Assembly: GCF_014205055.1 (NCBI RefSeq)
Contig: NZ_JACHMS010000001.1
Span: forward strand, 7,530,501-7,594,500
Length of the DNA stretch: 64,000 nt
Direction of reading: 5' to 3'
Source of the DNA: Streptomyces luteogriseus
Lineage (GTDB): Bacteria; Actinomycetota; Actinomycetes; Streptomycetales; Streptomycetaceae
Positions 24,072 to 32,044 of the stretch are shown piece by piece (within the stretch, counting starts at the first letter, position 1; each line of letters starts with the position of its first letter). A model generated the notes under the pieces. The model saw nothing but the letters and a program-made list of their open reading frames with translations. It searched no databases and was not told the origin of the DNA. Made by a program: the position numbers and the translations under genes.

Positions 24072-25606
24072 GGCGCCACCTCCGGGTGCGCGGCGAGCAG
24101 TGTCTCGACCGTGTCGGCGTCCTCGGGGCGCTTGTCCTCCCGGTAGCGGACGACGCGGGCGAAGCGGAGGGTGACGCCGGCCGGGTAGCGGGTGGAGCGC
24201 TGCAGCCCGTCGTAGGCGATCTCGACGACGAGTTCGGGGCGGACGGTCACGACGTGGCCGTCGTCCTCGACGGCGAGCTGCTGGAGGCGCTCGGTCTGCC
24301 AGGTGAGCATCGCGTCGGTCATGCCCTTGAACGTCTTGCCGAGCATGGCGAGGCCGCCGTCGGCGGTGCGGGCGCCCAGGTGGAGGTTGGAGAGCTTGCC
24401 GGTGCGGCGGCCGTGGCCCCACTCGGCGGCCAGGACGACCAGGTCGAGGGTGTGGACGGGCTTGACCTTCAGCCAGGAGGCCCCGCGTCGGCCCGCGCTG
24501 TAGGAGGCGTCGAGCGCCTTGGCGACGACGCCCTCGTGGCCGCGTTTCAGCGTCTCGGCGAGGAACTCCTCCGCGGCGGGCGTGTCGTCCGGCCCGGACA
24601 CCAGGGTGCGCCGCACCCGCATCGGCTCGGGCACCAGCCGGGCCAGCTCGGCGTGCCGCTCGGCGAAGGGCAGGTCGAGCAGGTCGTGGCCGTCGACGGA
24701 CAGCGCGTCGAAGAAGACCGGGGAGACCGGTACGGCCCGGGCGGCCGTCGCCACGTCCGTGCGGGAGCCGACGCGGCCGGCGGTCTCCTGGAACGACCGC
24801 GGGCGCCCGGCCTCGTCGAAGGAGATCACCTCGCCGTCCAGGATGAACCGCTCGCCCCGCAACTCCAGTGCGGCGGCGCTTACTTCGGGCAGCCGGTCGG
24901 TGATGTCGTCGAGGGTGCGGGTGTAGAGCCGCACGGTGTCGCCGTCCCGGTGCACCTGGACGCGGATGCCGTCCAGCTTCTCCTCGACCGCGCAGGCGCC
25001 CAGCTTGTCCACCGCCTCGGCCACGGAGGAGGCGCTGTGCGCGAGCATCGGCCAGACCGGACGTCCGACGGTGAGACGGAAGCGGTCCAGGGCGGCGGGC
25101 CCGTCCGCGAGCAGGGCCTGCGCGACCGTCTGGAGGGAGCCCGCGAGCATCACGGCCCGCCGTACGTCCGCGGGCGGCGCCCCGGTCGCCTGGGCCAGCC
25201 CTTCCACGGCCACGGCGTCCAGGGCGCCCTGCCGCACCTCGCCGGTGAGCAGCCCGAGCAGGAACCGCTGCTCGTCCACGGTGGCCGCGCCCATCAACTC
25301 CCCGACCAGCCGGGCCCGTTCCGCCTGCGAGCCGGGGCCGGACACCTTGGCGAGCTCCGCCAGCCGGGCGTCCACGTCCCGTACGGTCAGGCCCGGCTGG
25401 GCCGCCGGGTCGACCGGGCGGCCCAGCACCTTCCAGCCGACGCCGATCCGCCCTTGCGGCAGCCGTCCCGCCAGGTACGGGATGACGATCGGCACGTCCT
25501 CGGCCTCGGCGTCCCGGAAGAGCTCCGCGAGCAGGGCCGTCTTGCGGGACCGCGCCGAGGTGGCGGCGACCTCCTGGGACACTCGGGCCAGCCGGTGCAG
25601 CAGCAT
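24068..25606 (-). CDS. ATP-dependent DNA ligase
   Basis: 512-aa archaeal/LigB-like ligase with an N-terminal DNA-binding domain (about 1-190), adenylation domain with nucleotidyl-Lys motif EEKLDGIRVQVHRDG (about 215-230), motif III (FFDALSVDG), motif IV (EGVVAKALD) and motif V (GASWLKVKPVHTLDLVVLA), then a C-terminal OB fold. It seals nicks using ATP, a second ligase beside the NAD-dependent LigA of bacteria. The start chosen, MLLHRLARVSQEVAATSARS, is the family-like N-terminus; the frame continues far upstream through non-coding sense. Coupled to the downstream Nudix gene. No Ku or polymerase/phosphoesterase domain is present. Confidence 0.9.
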   Translation of the reverse strand: MLLHRLARVSQEVAATSARSRKTALLAELFRDAEAEDVPIVIPYLAGRLPQGRIGVGWKVLGRPVDPAAQPGLTVRDVDARLAELAKVSGPGSQAERARLVGELMGAATVDEQRFLLGLLTGEVRQGALDAVAVEGLAQATGAPPADVRRAVMLAGSLQTVAQALLADGPAALDRFRLTVGRPVWPMLAHSASSVAEAVDKLGACAVEEKLDGIRVQVHRDGDTVRLYTRTLDDITDRLPEVSAAALELRGERFILDGEVISFDEAGRPRSFQETAGRVGSRTDVATAARAVPVSPVFFDALSVDGHDLLDLPFAERHAELARLVPEPMRVRRTLVSGPDDTPAAEEFLAETLKRGHEGVVAKALDASYSAGRRGASWLKVKPVHTLDLVVLAAEWGHGRRTGKLSNLHLGARTADGGLAMLGKTFKGMTDAMLTWQTERLQQLAVEDDGHVVTVRPELVVEIAYDGLQRSTRYPAGVTLRFARVVRYREDKRPEDADTVETLLAAHPEVAP

Positions 25607-25635
25607 GCAGCCATGGTGCACCGGAGGCGGTGCCT

Positions 25636-26661
25636 CTACACCTGGGCGGCCGCGTCGAGGTCGGACATCAGCAGATCCCCGACGATCGCCGACGCGGCCC
25701 GGTATCCGCCGCTGGCCGCGTGCACGACCTGCTCGGCGAAGCCGATCGCGTTGCCCGCGGCCCACACGCCCGGCACCGTCGTCAGACCGGTCGCGTCGAC
25801 CACCGGGTACGCGCCGAACGGCGTCTCGTGCAGCTCGGCGCCGAGCCCTTCCAGCAGGCCGGTCTGCGGAACGGCCCGGGGTGCGAGGAACAGCACCGAG
25901 CGGGCGTGGGTCGTGCCGTCCGCGAGCCGGACGCCGGTGAGGCGGTCGTCCTCGACCACCAGCCCCGCGACCTCGCCGGGCACCACCTCCACCCCGGCCG
26001 CGGCGAGCCGGCGCAGATCCTCGTCGGACAGCTCCGCCTCGGCGACCGTGTGCAGGAAGAGCCGCACGTCCTTCGACCACTGGGACACCATCAACGCCTG
26101 GTGCACACTCGCCGGGCTCGACGCCAGCACCCCGAACGGCTGGTCGCGCACCTCCCAGCCGTGGCAGAACGGGCAGTGCAGCACGTCCCGGCCGAACCGC
26201 TCGGCGACCCCGGCGACCGCGGGCAGCTCGTCCTTCAGCCCCGTTGCGACGACCAGCCGCCGGGCCCGTACGGTCCGGCCGCCGGCCAGCATCACGGTGA
26301 AGCCCTCGCCCGGCACCCCGGAGAGGCTCTCGTCCTGTACTCCGGAGAGCTCCTCGTCCTGTACCCCGGTGGGGTCCCCGCCCGGCACCCCGGTGAGGCC
26401 CTCGCCGCGCGTCACCGCCACCACCCGGTCCCGCACGAGCTCCACGCCGTAGCGGGCGATCTCCTCCCGGCCGAGCGCCAGGAACTCGGCGGGCGGCATG
26501 CCGTCCCGCGTCAGGTAGCCCTGCATGTGCGCGGCGGGCGCGTTGCGCGGCTCGCCCGCGTCGACCACCAGCGTGCGGTGCCGGGCGCGTCCCAGCACCA
26601 GCGCCGCGGACAGGCCCGCCGCACCCCCGCCGATGACGACCACTGCGTACTTCTCGGTCAT
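25636..26661 (-). CDS. Thioredoxin-reductase-like FAD oxidoreductase with 8-residue repeat insertion
   Basis: 341-aa NAD(P)/FAD oxidoreductase. FAD motif VVVIGGGAAGLSAALVLGRA at the N-terminus, redox pair CPFC followed by HGWEVRDQPFGVLA near 165, and the C-terminal FAD motif GVWAAGNAIGFAEQV. The CxxC matches thioredoxin-reductase homologues, but typical bacterial enzymes have GxGxxG for NADPH between them, here ASSPASVHQAL, so NADPH binding may be altered. Residues about 87-118 hold four tandem 8-residue units (for example EGLTGVPG, EELSGVQD) within the FAD domain. Divergent from the XRE-cupin regulator. ATG start is 76 bp from that gene. Confidence 0.8.
   Translation of the reverse strand: MTEKYAVVVIGGGAAGLSAALVLGRARHRTLVVDAGEPRNAPAAHMQGYLTRDGMPPAEFLALGREEIARYGVELVRDRVVAVTRGEGLTGVPGGDPTGVQDEELSGVQDESLSGVPGEGFTVMLAGGRTVRARRLVVATGLKDELPAVAGVAERFGRDVLHCPFCHGWEVRDQPFGVLASSPASVHQALMVSQWSKDVRLFLHTVAEAELSDEDLRRLAAAGVEVVPGEVAGLVVEDDRLTGVRLADGTTHARSVLFLAPRAVPQTGLLEGLGAELHETPFGAYPVVDATGLTTVPGVWAAGNAIGFAEQVVHAASGGYRAASAIVGDLLMSDLDAAAQV
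26308..26403 (-). repeat. Four 24-bp tandem repeats inside the flavoprotein gene
   Basis: Four in-frame 24-base units encode EGLTGVPG, GDPTGVQD, EELSGVQD and ESLSGVPG; the next codons EGF begin a fifth partial unit. Each unit contains TCCGG or ACCGG followed by a GTACAGG or GTGCCGG core. Because unit length is a multiple of three, copy number can change without breaking the frame. Confidence 0.8.
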
Positions 26662-26702
26662 GTGACCACCTCCGCTGCCGAGCGTCGCCCTGCCCTGCGG
26701 GA

Positions 26703-26731
26703 TTGACAAACGTCTTTGCCGAACCTGCAAT
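26703..26731 (+). promoter_or_regulatory. Consensus promoter giving a leaderless XRE-cupin transcript
   Basis: TTGACA (26703-26708), a 17-base spacer and TGCAAT (26726-26731) form a good vegetative promoter. Transcription about seven bases downstream of the -10 would start at the A of the ATG at 26738, so the mRNA is probably leaderless; no Shine-Dalgarno precedes the gene. Confidence 0.6.
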
Positions 26732-26737
26732 ACGGGC

Positions 26738-27310
26738 ATGACGACGGACGAAGTACTCGCGGGCGTGGGTCCCCGGCTGCGGCAGATGCGGAAGGACCGG
26801 GAGGTGACCCTGGCGGCGCTCTCCGAGACCACCGGCATCTCCGTCAGCACCCTCTCGCGGCTGGAGTCCGGCCTGCGTAAACCCAGTCTGGAACTGCTGC
26901 TGCCCATCGCGCGCGCCCACCAGGTGGCGCTGGACGAGCTGGTCGGCACCCCGTCCGCCGGTGATCCGCGTGTGCGGTCGAAGCCGATCGTCATGGGCGG
27001 CCGCACCCACTGGCCCCTCACCCGCCAGCCCGGCGGCCTGCAGGCCTACAAGGTCCTCGAACCGAAGCGCAGGCAGGAGCCGGATCCGCGCACGCACGAG
27101 GGCTACGAGTGGCTGTACGTGCTGTCCGGGAAGCTGCGCCTGGTGCTGGGCGAGCACGACGTGGTGCTCACGGCGGGGGAGGCGGCCGAGTTCGACACCC
27201 GGGTGCCGCACTGGTTCGGGTCGACGGGGGAGGGGCCTGTGGAGTTTCTCAGCCTGTTCGGACCGCAGGGCGAGCGGATGCACGTGCGGGCCCGGCCGAA
27301 GCGCGCGTGA
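26738..27310 (+). CDS. XRE-family regulator with C-terminal cupin domain
   Basis: 190-aa transcription factor. Helix-turn-helix about residues 10-65 (LRQMRKDREVTLAALSETTG then SVSTLSRLESGLRKPSLELL) and a cupin domain about 100-185 (THEGYEWLYVLSGKLRLVLG, VLTAGEAAEFDTRVPHWFG). Proteins of this SinR/MqsA-like group sense a small molecule in the cupin. It is divergent from the thioredoxin-reductase-like gene, which is the likely target. No ribosome-binding site; the promoter places the transcript start at the initiator codon. Confidence 0.87.
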   Translation: MTTDEVLAGVGPRLRQMRKDREVTLAALSETTGISVSTLSRLESGLRKPSLELLLPIARAHQVALDELVGTPSAGDPRVRSKPIVMGGRTHWPLTRQPGGLQAYKVLEPKRRQEPDPRTHEGYEWLYVLSGKLRLVLGEHDVVLTAGEAAEFDTRVPHWFGSTGEGPVEFLSLFGPQGERMHVRARPKRA

Positions 27311-27363
27311 CAGGCAGGAGGCCTCCGTGCGGGACTTTCCCCGGAGACTGTTCCCTGATAGGC

Positions 27364-27375
27364 AAGCGACCGCTT
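27364..27375. promoter_or_regulatory. Inverted repeat overlapping the -10 of the dehydrogenase operon
   Basis: AAGCG-AC-CGCTT lies directly before TAGTAT (27375-27380), a plausible -10 hexamer about 45 bases upstream of the oxidoreductase ATG. A palindrome at this spot would let a repressor, typically of the TetR family for acyl-CoA genes, block polymerase. No regulator gene is adjacent. Confidence 0.45.
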
Positions 27376-27427
27376 AGTATGCGGACAGACCCCGGTCAGA
27401 CGAAGCAGTCCCCCGTGGAGGCCCCGC

Positions 27428-28393
27428 ATGCAGGCATGGCAAGTGCACGAGAACGGCGAGCCGGGCGAGGTGATGCGGCTCGAGGACGTGGAGCCGCCCA
27501 CGCCCGGTGACGGCCAGGTCCTGCTGAAGGTACGGGCGGCCAACATCAACTTCCCGGACGCCCTCCTGTGCCGCGGTCAATACCAGGTCAGGCCGCCGCT
27601 GCCGTTCACCCCGGGCGTGGAGATCTGCGCTGAGACCGAGGACGGCCGCCGGGTGATCGCCAACCCGGCGCTGCCCCACGGCGGCTTCGCCGAGTACGCC
27701 GTCGCGGACGCCGCCGCGCTGCTGCCGGCGCCGGACGCCCTCGACGACGCCGAGGCCGCGGCCCTGCACATCGGCTACCAGACCGGCTGGTTCGGTCTGC
27801 ACCGCCGGGCCGGTCTGGAGGCCGGCGAGACTCTGCTCGTCCACGCTGCCGCCGGAGGGGTCGGCAGCGCGGCCGTGCAGCTCGGGAAGGCCGCCGGCGC
27901 CACCGTCATCGGTGTCGTCGGCGGCTCCGGGAAGGCGGCCGTCGCCCGGGAGCTGGGCTGCGACGTCGTGATCGACCGGCGTTCCGAGGACGTCGTCGCC
28001 GCCGTCAAGGAGGCCACCGGCGGCCGGGGCGCCGACGTGATCTACGACCCGGTCGGCGGCGAGGCCTACACCCAGTCCGCCAAGACCGTCGCCTTCGAGG
28101 GGCGCATCGTGGTCGTCGGCTTCGCCAGCGGCACGATCCCCAGCCCGGGCCTGAACCACGCCCTGGTGAAGAACTACTCGATCCTCGGCCTGCACTGGGG
28201 CCTGTACAACACCAAGAACCCCAAGCTCGTCCAGCACTGCCACGAGCAGCTCACCGAGCTGGCCGCCCGGGGCGCCATCAAGCCGCTGGTGAGCGAGCGG
28301 GTGCCGCTCGGCGGTGCGGCCGACGCCGTGCAGAAGGTGGCGGACGGCCTGACCACCGGCCGCATCGCGGTCGTCATGGAGGAGACGGCATGA
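27428..28393 (+). CDS. Quinone oxidoreductase/zinc-independent MDR-family dehydrogenase
   Basis: 321-aa medium-chain dehydrogenase/reductase of the QOR type. GroES-like N-terminal domain (about 1-130; AANINFPDALLCRGQYQ, PFTPGVEICAE) and Rossmann domain with VHAAAGGVGSAAVQLGKAAG near 139-158, the NADPH-binding loop. It lacks the Cys/His catalytic zinc ligands of alcohol dehydrogenases. Probable reactions are NADPH-dependent reduction of quinones or enoyl substrates. First of three overlapping genes (its stop overlaps the next ATG as ATGA), so it likely works with two acyl-CoA dehydrogenase subunits. Confidence 0.85.
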   Translation: MQAWQVHENGEPGEVMRLEDVEPPTPGDGQVLLKVRAANINFPDALLCRGQYQVRPPLPFTPGVEICAETEDGRRVIANPALPHGGFAEYAVADAAALLPAPDALDDAEAAALHIGYQTGWFGLHRRAGLEAGETLLVHAAAGGVGSAAVQLGKAAGATVIGVVGGSGKAAVARELGCDVVIDRRSEDVVAAVKEATGGRGADVIYDPVGGEAYTQSAKTVAFEGRIVVVGFASGTIPSPGLNHALVKNYSILGLHWGLYNTKNPKLVQHCHEQLTELAARGAIKPLVSERVPLGGAADAVQKVADGLTTGRIAVVMEETA

Positions 28394-29571
28394 CCGACGC
28401 CGAGGAACTGCGCACCCGCACCCGGGAGTTGCTGGCGGCCCATCCGCCGGCCTCCACCGACCGCCTGGACTTCCTGCGGGCCCGCTTCGACGCCGGACTC
28501 GCCTGGGTGCACTACCCGGAGGGCCTCGGCGGGCTCGGCGCTCCCCGCTCTCTCCAGGCCGTGGTGGACGCCGAGCTGGAGGCCGCCGGAGCACCCGACA
28601 ACGACCCGCGGCGCATCGGCATCGGCCTCGGCATGGCCGCGCCGACGATCCTCCAGTACGGGACCGAGGAGCAGAAGCGGCGCTTCCTCAGGCCCCTGTG
28701 GACCGGCGAGGAGGTCTGGTGCCAGCTGTTCAGCGAGCCGGGGGCCGGGTCAGACCTCGCCGCGCTGGGCACCCGGGCCGTACGCGAGGGCGAGGACTGG
28801 GTCGTCAACGGACAGAAGGTGTGGACGTCCAGCGCCCATGTCGCCCGCTGGGCGATCCTCATCGCCCGCACCGACCCCGAGGTGGCCAAGCACCGGGGCA
28901 TCACCTACTTCGTCTGCGACATGACCGACCCGGGCGTCGAGGTGCGGCCGCTGCGGCAGATCACCGGCGAGGCCGAGTTCAACGAGGTGTTCCTCACCGA
29001 CGTCCGCATCCCGGACGCACGGCGCCTCGGCGCGGTCGGCGAGGGCTGGAAGGTCGCGCAGACCACGCTGAACAACGAGCGCGTGGCCATCGGCGGCATG
29101 CGGCTGCCCCGCGAGGGCGGCATGATCGGCCCGATCTCGAAGACCTGGCGCGAGCGGCCCGAGCTGCGCACCCACGACCTGCACCAGCGGCTGCTCAAGC
29201 TCTGGGTGGAGTCCGAGGTCTCCCGCCTCACCGCGGAGCGGCTGCGCCAGCAGCTCGTCGCGGGCCAGCCCGGCCCCGAGGGCGCCGGCATGAAACTGGC
29301 CTTCGCTCGCCTCAACCAGGAGATCAGCGGCCTGGAGGTGGAACTCCTCGGCGAGGAGGGCCTGCTGTACGACGACTGGGCCATGCGGCGCCCCGAGCTG
29401 GTCGACTTCACCGGCCGCGACGCCGGCTACCGCTACCTGCGCTCCAAGGGCAACAGCATCGAGGGCGGGACCAGCGAGGTCCTGCTGAACATCGTCGCCG
29501 AGCGCGTCCTGGGCCTGCCCGCCGAGCCGCGCACCGACAAGGACGTCGCCTGGAAGGACCTCGCCCGATGA
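28390..29571 (+). CDS. Acyl-CoA dehydrogenase, subunit with catalytic Glu
   Basis: 393-aa acyl-CoA dehydrogenase. Short N-terminal helical domain, then WCQLFSEPGAGSDLAALGTR, VNGQKVWTSSAHVARWAILI and the C-terminal domain ending with SKGNSIEGGTSEVLLNIVAE, where the Glu aligned to the catalytic base is present. The sequence resembles the FadE/ACAD10-like branch whose active form is a heteromer. Its ATG overlaps the oxidoreductase stop, and its own stop overlaps the next dehydrogenase ATG. Together with that partner it probably forms an alpha2-beta2 enzyme acting on a branched or cyclic acyl-CoA, by analogy with steroid-catabolic dehydrogenases. Confidence 0.9.
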   Translation: MTDAEELRTRTRELLAAHPPASTDRLDFLRARFDAGLAWVHYPEGLGGLGAPRSLQAVVDAELEAAGAPDNDPRRIGIGLGMAAPTILQYGTEEQKRRFLRPLWTGEEVWCQLFSEPGAGSDLAALGTRAVREGEDWVVNGQKVWTSSAHVARWAILIARTDPEVAKHRGITYFVCDMTDPGVEVRPLRQITGEAEFNEVFLTDVRIPDARRLGAVGEGWKVAQTTLNNERVAIGGMRLPREGGMIGPISKTWRERPELRTHDLHQRLLKLWVESEVSRLTAERLRQQLVAGQPGPEGAGMKLAFARLNQEISGLEVELLGEEGLLYDDWAMRRPELVDFTGRDAGYRYLRSKGNSIEGGTSEVLLNIVAERVLGLPAEPRTDKDVAWKDLAR

Positions 29572-30641
29572 GCGACCTGTTGTACTCGGAAGAGGAAGAG
29601 GCGCTGCGCGCCGCCGTCCGCGACCTGCTCACCGACCACTGCGACGCACCCGGCGTCATCGCCCGCACCGAGTCGGACACCCCGCACCACCTGGCCCTGT
29701 GGAAGTCCCTCACCGAGGGCATGGGCCTGGCCGGCCTGCTGGTGCCCGAGGAACTCGACGGTCAGGGCGCCAGCCACCGCGAAGCCGCGGTCGTGCTGGA
29801 GGAACTGGGCCGCGCGGTCGCGCCCGTGCCGTATCTGACGAGCGCGGTCGTCGCCACCGAGGCCCTGCTGGCCTGTGGCGCCGACGACCTGCTCCGCGAC
29901 CTCGCGACCGGGGCGACCATCGGCGCTCTCGCGGTCGCCCTGAACGTCGCACCGGGCGCCGCCTACCGGGTCGTCCGGCACGAGGACGGGCTGCTGCACG
30001 GCGAACTCACCGGCATCGCGGACGCGGCCGTCGCGGACGTCCTGCTCGTGCCCGCCGACGACGGCGGTCTGTACGCCGTCGACGCCACCGCCGCGACCGT
30101 CACCCCCCGGACCTCCCTGGACCTGACGCGGCCGCTCGCGGCCGTCACCCTCGACGGAGCGCGGGGCCGCCTGCTGGGTGACGCGGAACCCGCCGTACGC
30201 CGAGCCCTGCGCGCCGGTGCCGGGCTGCTCGCCTCCGAGCAGTTCGGGCTGGCCGAGTGGACGCTGACGGAGACCGTCCGCTACCTGAAGGAACGCAAGC
30301 AGTTCAACCGGCCCGTCGGCGGTTTCCAGTCGATCAAGCACCGGCTGGCCCAGCTGTGGCTGGAGGTCGTCAACACCCGCGCGGCCGCCCGCAACGCCGC
30401 CGACGCGCTGTCGAACGGCGAGGACGTGGACGTCGCCGTCACCGTCGCCCAGGCCTACGCGGCGCCCGTCGCCGTGCACGCCGCCGAGGAAGCCGTTCAA
30501 CTGCACGGCGGCATCGGCATGACATGGGAGCACCCCGCGCATCTGTACCTCAAGCGTGCCAAGGCCGACTCGATCGCCTACGGCACGCCGGGCGCCCACC
30601 GGGAGGCACTGGCCGCACTGGTGGACCTCCGGGCCCCCTGA
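29568..30641 (+). CDS. Acyl-CoA dehydrogenase, partner subunit lacking catalytic Glu
   Basis: 357-aa acyl-CoA dehydrogenase-fold protein. N-terminus MSDLLYSEEEEALRAAVRDL, middle domain with less conserved beta strands, helical C-terminus with TVRYLKERKQFNRPVGGFQS and QLHGGIGMTWEHPAHLYLKR. At the catalytic position the usual YEGT motif reads IAYGTPGAH, so the Glu base is replaced. This matches the non-catalytic or FAD-stabilising subunit of heteromeric acyl-CoA dehydrogenases. Overlaps the previous gene by four bases; a strong hairpin follows at 30686. Confidence 0.88.
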   Translation: MSDLLYSEEEEALRAAVRDLLTDHCDAPGVIARTESDTPHHLALWKSLTEGMGLAGLLVPEELDGQGASHREAAVVLEELGRAVAPVPYLTSAVVATEALLACGADDLLRDLATGATIGALAVALNVAPGAAYRVVRHEDGLLHGELTGIADAAVADVLLVPADDGGLYAVDATAATVTPRTSLDLTRPLAAVTLDGARGRLLGDAEPAVRRALRAGAGLLASEQFGLAEWTLTETVRYLKERKQFNRPVGGFQSIKHRLAQLWLEVVNTRAAARNAADALSNGEDVDVAVTVAQAYAAPVAVHAAEEAVQLHGGIGMTWEHPAHLYLKRAKADSIAYGTPGAHREALAALVDLRAP

Positions 30642-30685
30642 GGTCCACCTCCTCAACTCCGGGAAGCCACCCGGGAAAAGACCGA

Positions 30686-30713
30686 AAGGCCCGTCCCACC
30701 AGGGGCGGGCCTT
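30686..30713 (+). terminator. Strong hairpin after the dehydrogenase operon
   Basis: AAGGCCCGTCCC and GGGGCGGGCCTT pair over 12 positions with one G-T wobble around a four-base ACCA loop, 45 bases after the operon stop codon. The arms end in TT on the + strand. A classic intrinsic terminator by stem strength. Confidence 0.8.
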
Positions 30714-30844
30714 GTCGTGGCCCCCTCCCGAGAGGTGAACGCGTGGCGGCGGTCCGGCCAACTCCGCTCACGGACCTGCTCCTTGGGCCTGCCGGGACCC
30801 CATACTCGCAGGGTTCCCGTACGGCACCTCCAGGGAGGCAGAGC

Positions 30845-31708
30845 ATGGCCCTCACCACCCGTCGCACGGCCCTCACCACCCTCGGCGCAGCCCTCGCGGG
30901 CTCGATCGCCCTCCCCGCCGCCCCCGCACCGGCGGGCGAACGCACACCCACGCCCCGCCCGTTGTGGCGGGCCCACGCCCACAACGACTACGAGCACCCG
31001 CGCCCGCTGCTCGACGCTCTCGACCACCGCTTCGGAAGCGTCGAGGCCGACATCCACCTCGTCGACGGTCAACTCCTCGTCGCCCACGACCCGGAGGACC
31101 TCGACCCGTCCCGCACCCTCGAGTCCCTCTACCTCGATCCGCTCGCCGCCCGTGTGCGCGCCCACCACGGCTCCGTGTACCGGGGGTACCGCGGCTCGCT
31201 GCACCTGCTCATCGACATCAAGACCGAGGGCTCCTCGACGTATCTCGAACTCGACCGCCACCTCCGGCGTCACCGGCACCTGTTCACCACCTACGCCCAC
31301 GGTCGCGTTCACCGCCGGCCGGTCACCGCCGTGATCTCCGGCGACCGCGCGGCCCGCGCGCCCATGGAGGCCCAGACCGTCCGGCGCGCCTTCTACGACG
31401 GCCGCCTCACCGACCTCGGCGGCCAGGCGCCGGCCTCCTTCATCCCGCTGATCAGCGACAACTGGACACTCAACTTCACCTGGCAGGGCGTCGGCGCCTT
31501 CCCGGACGCCGAGCGGCAGAAGCTGCGGGGCATCGTGGCGACCGCGCACAGGCGGGGGCAGAAGATGCGGTTCTGGGCGACTCCGGACCTGGCCGGCCCC
31601 GCCCGCGAAGCGCTCTGGGGCGAACTGCTCGCCGCCGGCGTCGACCACCTCAACACCGACGACCTCGCCGGACTGGAGGCGTTCCTCGACGCCCGCCGGG
31701 CGGCTTAG
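30845..31708 (+). CDS. Secreted PI-PLC/GDPD-like phosphodiesterase
   Basis: 287-aa exported protein. A signal peptide with twin Arg (TTRRTALTTLGAALAGSIA, cleavage near AAPAPA) suggests Tat or Sec export. The mature part opens WRAHAHNDYEHPRPLLDALD and contains VEADIHLVDGQLLVAHDPED, the metal-binding ExD and HD motifs of TIM-barrel phosphodiesterases, then HLLIDIKTEG and ATPDLAGPA. Members hydrolyse glycerophosphodiesters or phosphatidylinositol; the substrate here is unknown. ATG is preceded by AGGGAGGCAGAGC. Monocistronic by spacing. Confidence 0.78.
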   Translation: MALTTRRTALTTLGAALAGSIALPAAPAPAGERTPTPRPLWRAHAHNDYEHPRPLLDALDHRFGSVEADIHLVDGQLLVAHDPEDLDPSRTLESLYLDPLAARVRAHHGSVYRGYRGSLHLLIDIKTEGSSTYLELDRHLRRHRHLFTTYAHGRVHRRPVTAVISGDRAARAPMEAQTVRRAFYDGRLTDLGGQAPASFIPLISDNWTLNFTWQGVGAFPDAERQKLRGIVATAHRRGQKMRFWATPDLAGPAREALWGELLAAGVDHLNTDDLAGLEAFLDARRAA

Positions 31709-31848
31709 GCGCACGAGAGCAGGCCGGGGCGAACGGGAGAACACCACACGTTCGGCGGACAGGTCAGCCGCCCGGACGAACCCTCCGCTACGCCACACTT
31801 GCGCGAACGCCGTGAACCGGACATGGCGGCGTGGCGGAGGAGTTGACG

Positions 31849-32043
31849 ATGGCCATTTCCATCTCTGTGGTGCTGCTGCTCGTGATCCTGGCAGTGATCT
31901 TCCTGCGCAACGGCGGGCTGAAGGTCTCCCACGCGCTGGTCTGCCTGCTGCTCGGCTTCTACCTGGCCAGCACCAGCATCGCCCCCACCATCCACAGTGG
32001 CGTCTCGGCGACGGCGGACATCGTCAGCGGTCTGCGCCCCTGA
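31849..32043 (+). CDS. Small membrane protein, conserved-looking
   Basis: 64-aa protein MAISISVVLLLVILAVIFLR then NGGLKVSHALVCLLLGFYLA, with two hydrophobic helices and a short polar tail ending SGLRP. ATG chosen because GGAGGAG lies six bases upstream; an in-frame GTG at 31831 would add six residues. Two membrane helices in a hairpin suggest a small membrane accessory protein; no family recognised with confidence. Its stop codon lies two bases from the convergent phosphodiester glycosidase stop. Confidence 0.7.
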   Translation: MAISISVVLLLVILAVIFLRNGGLKVSHALVCLLLGFYLASTSIAPTIHSGVSATADIVSGLRP

Positions 32044-32044
32044 G

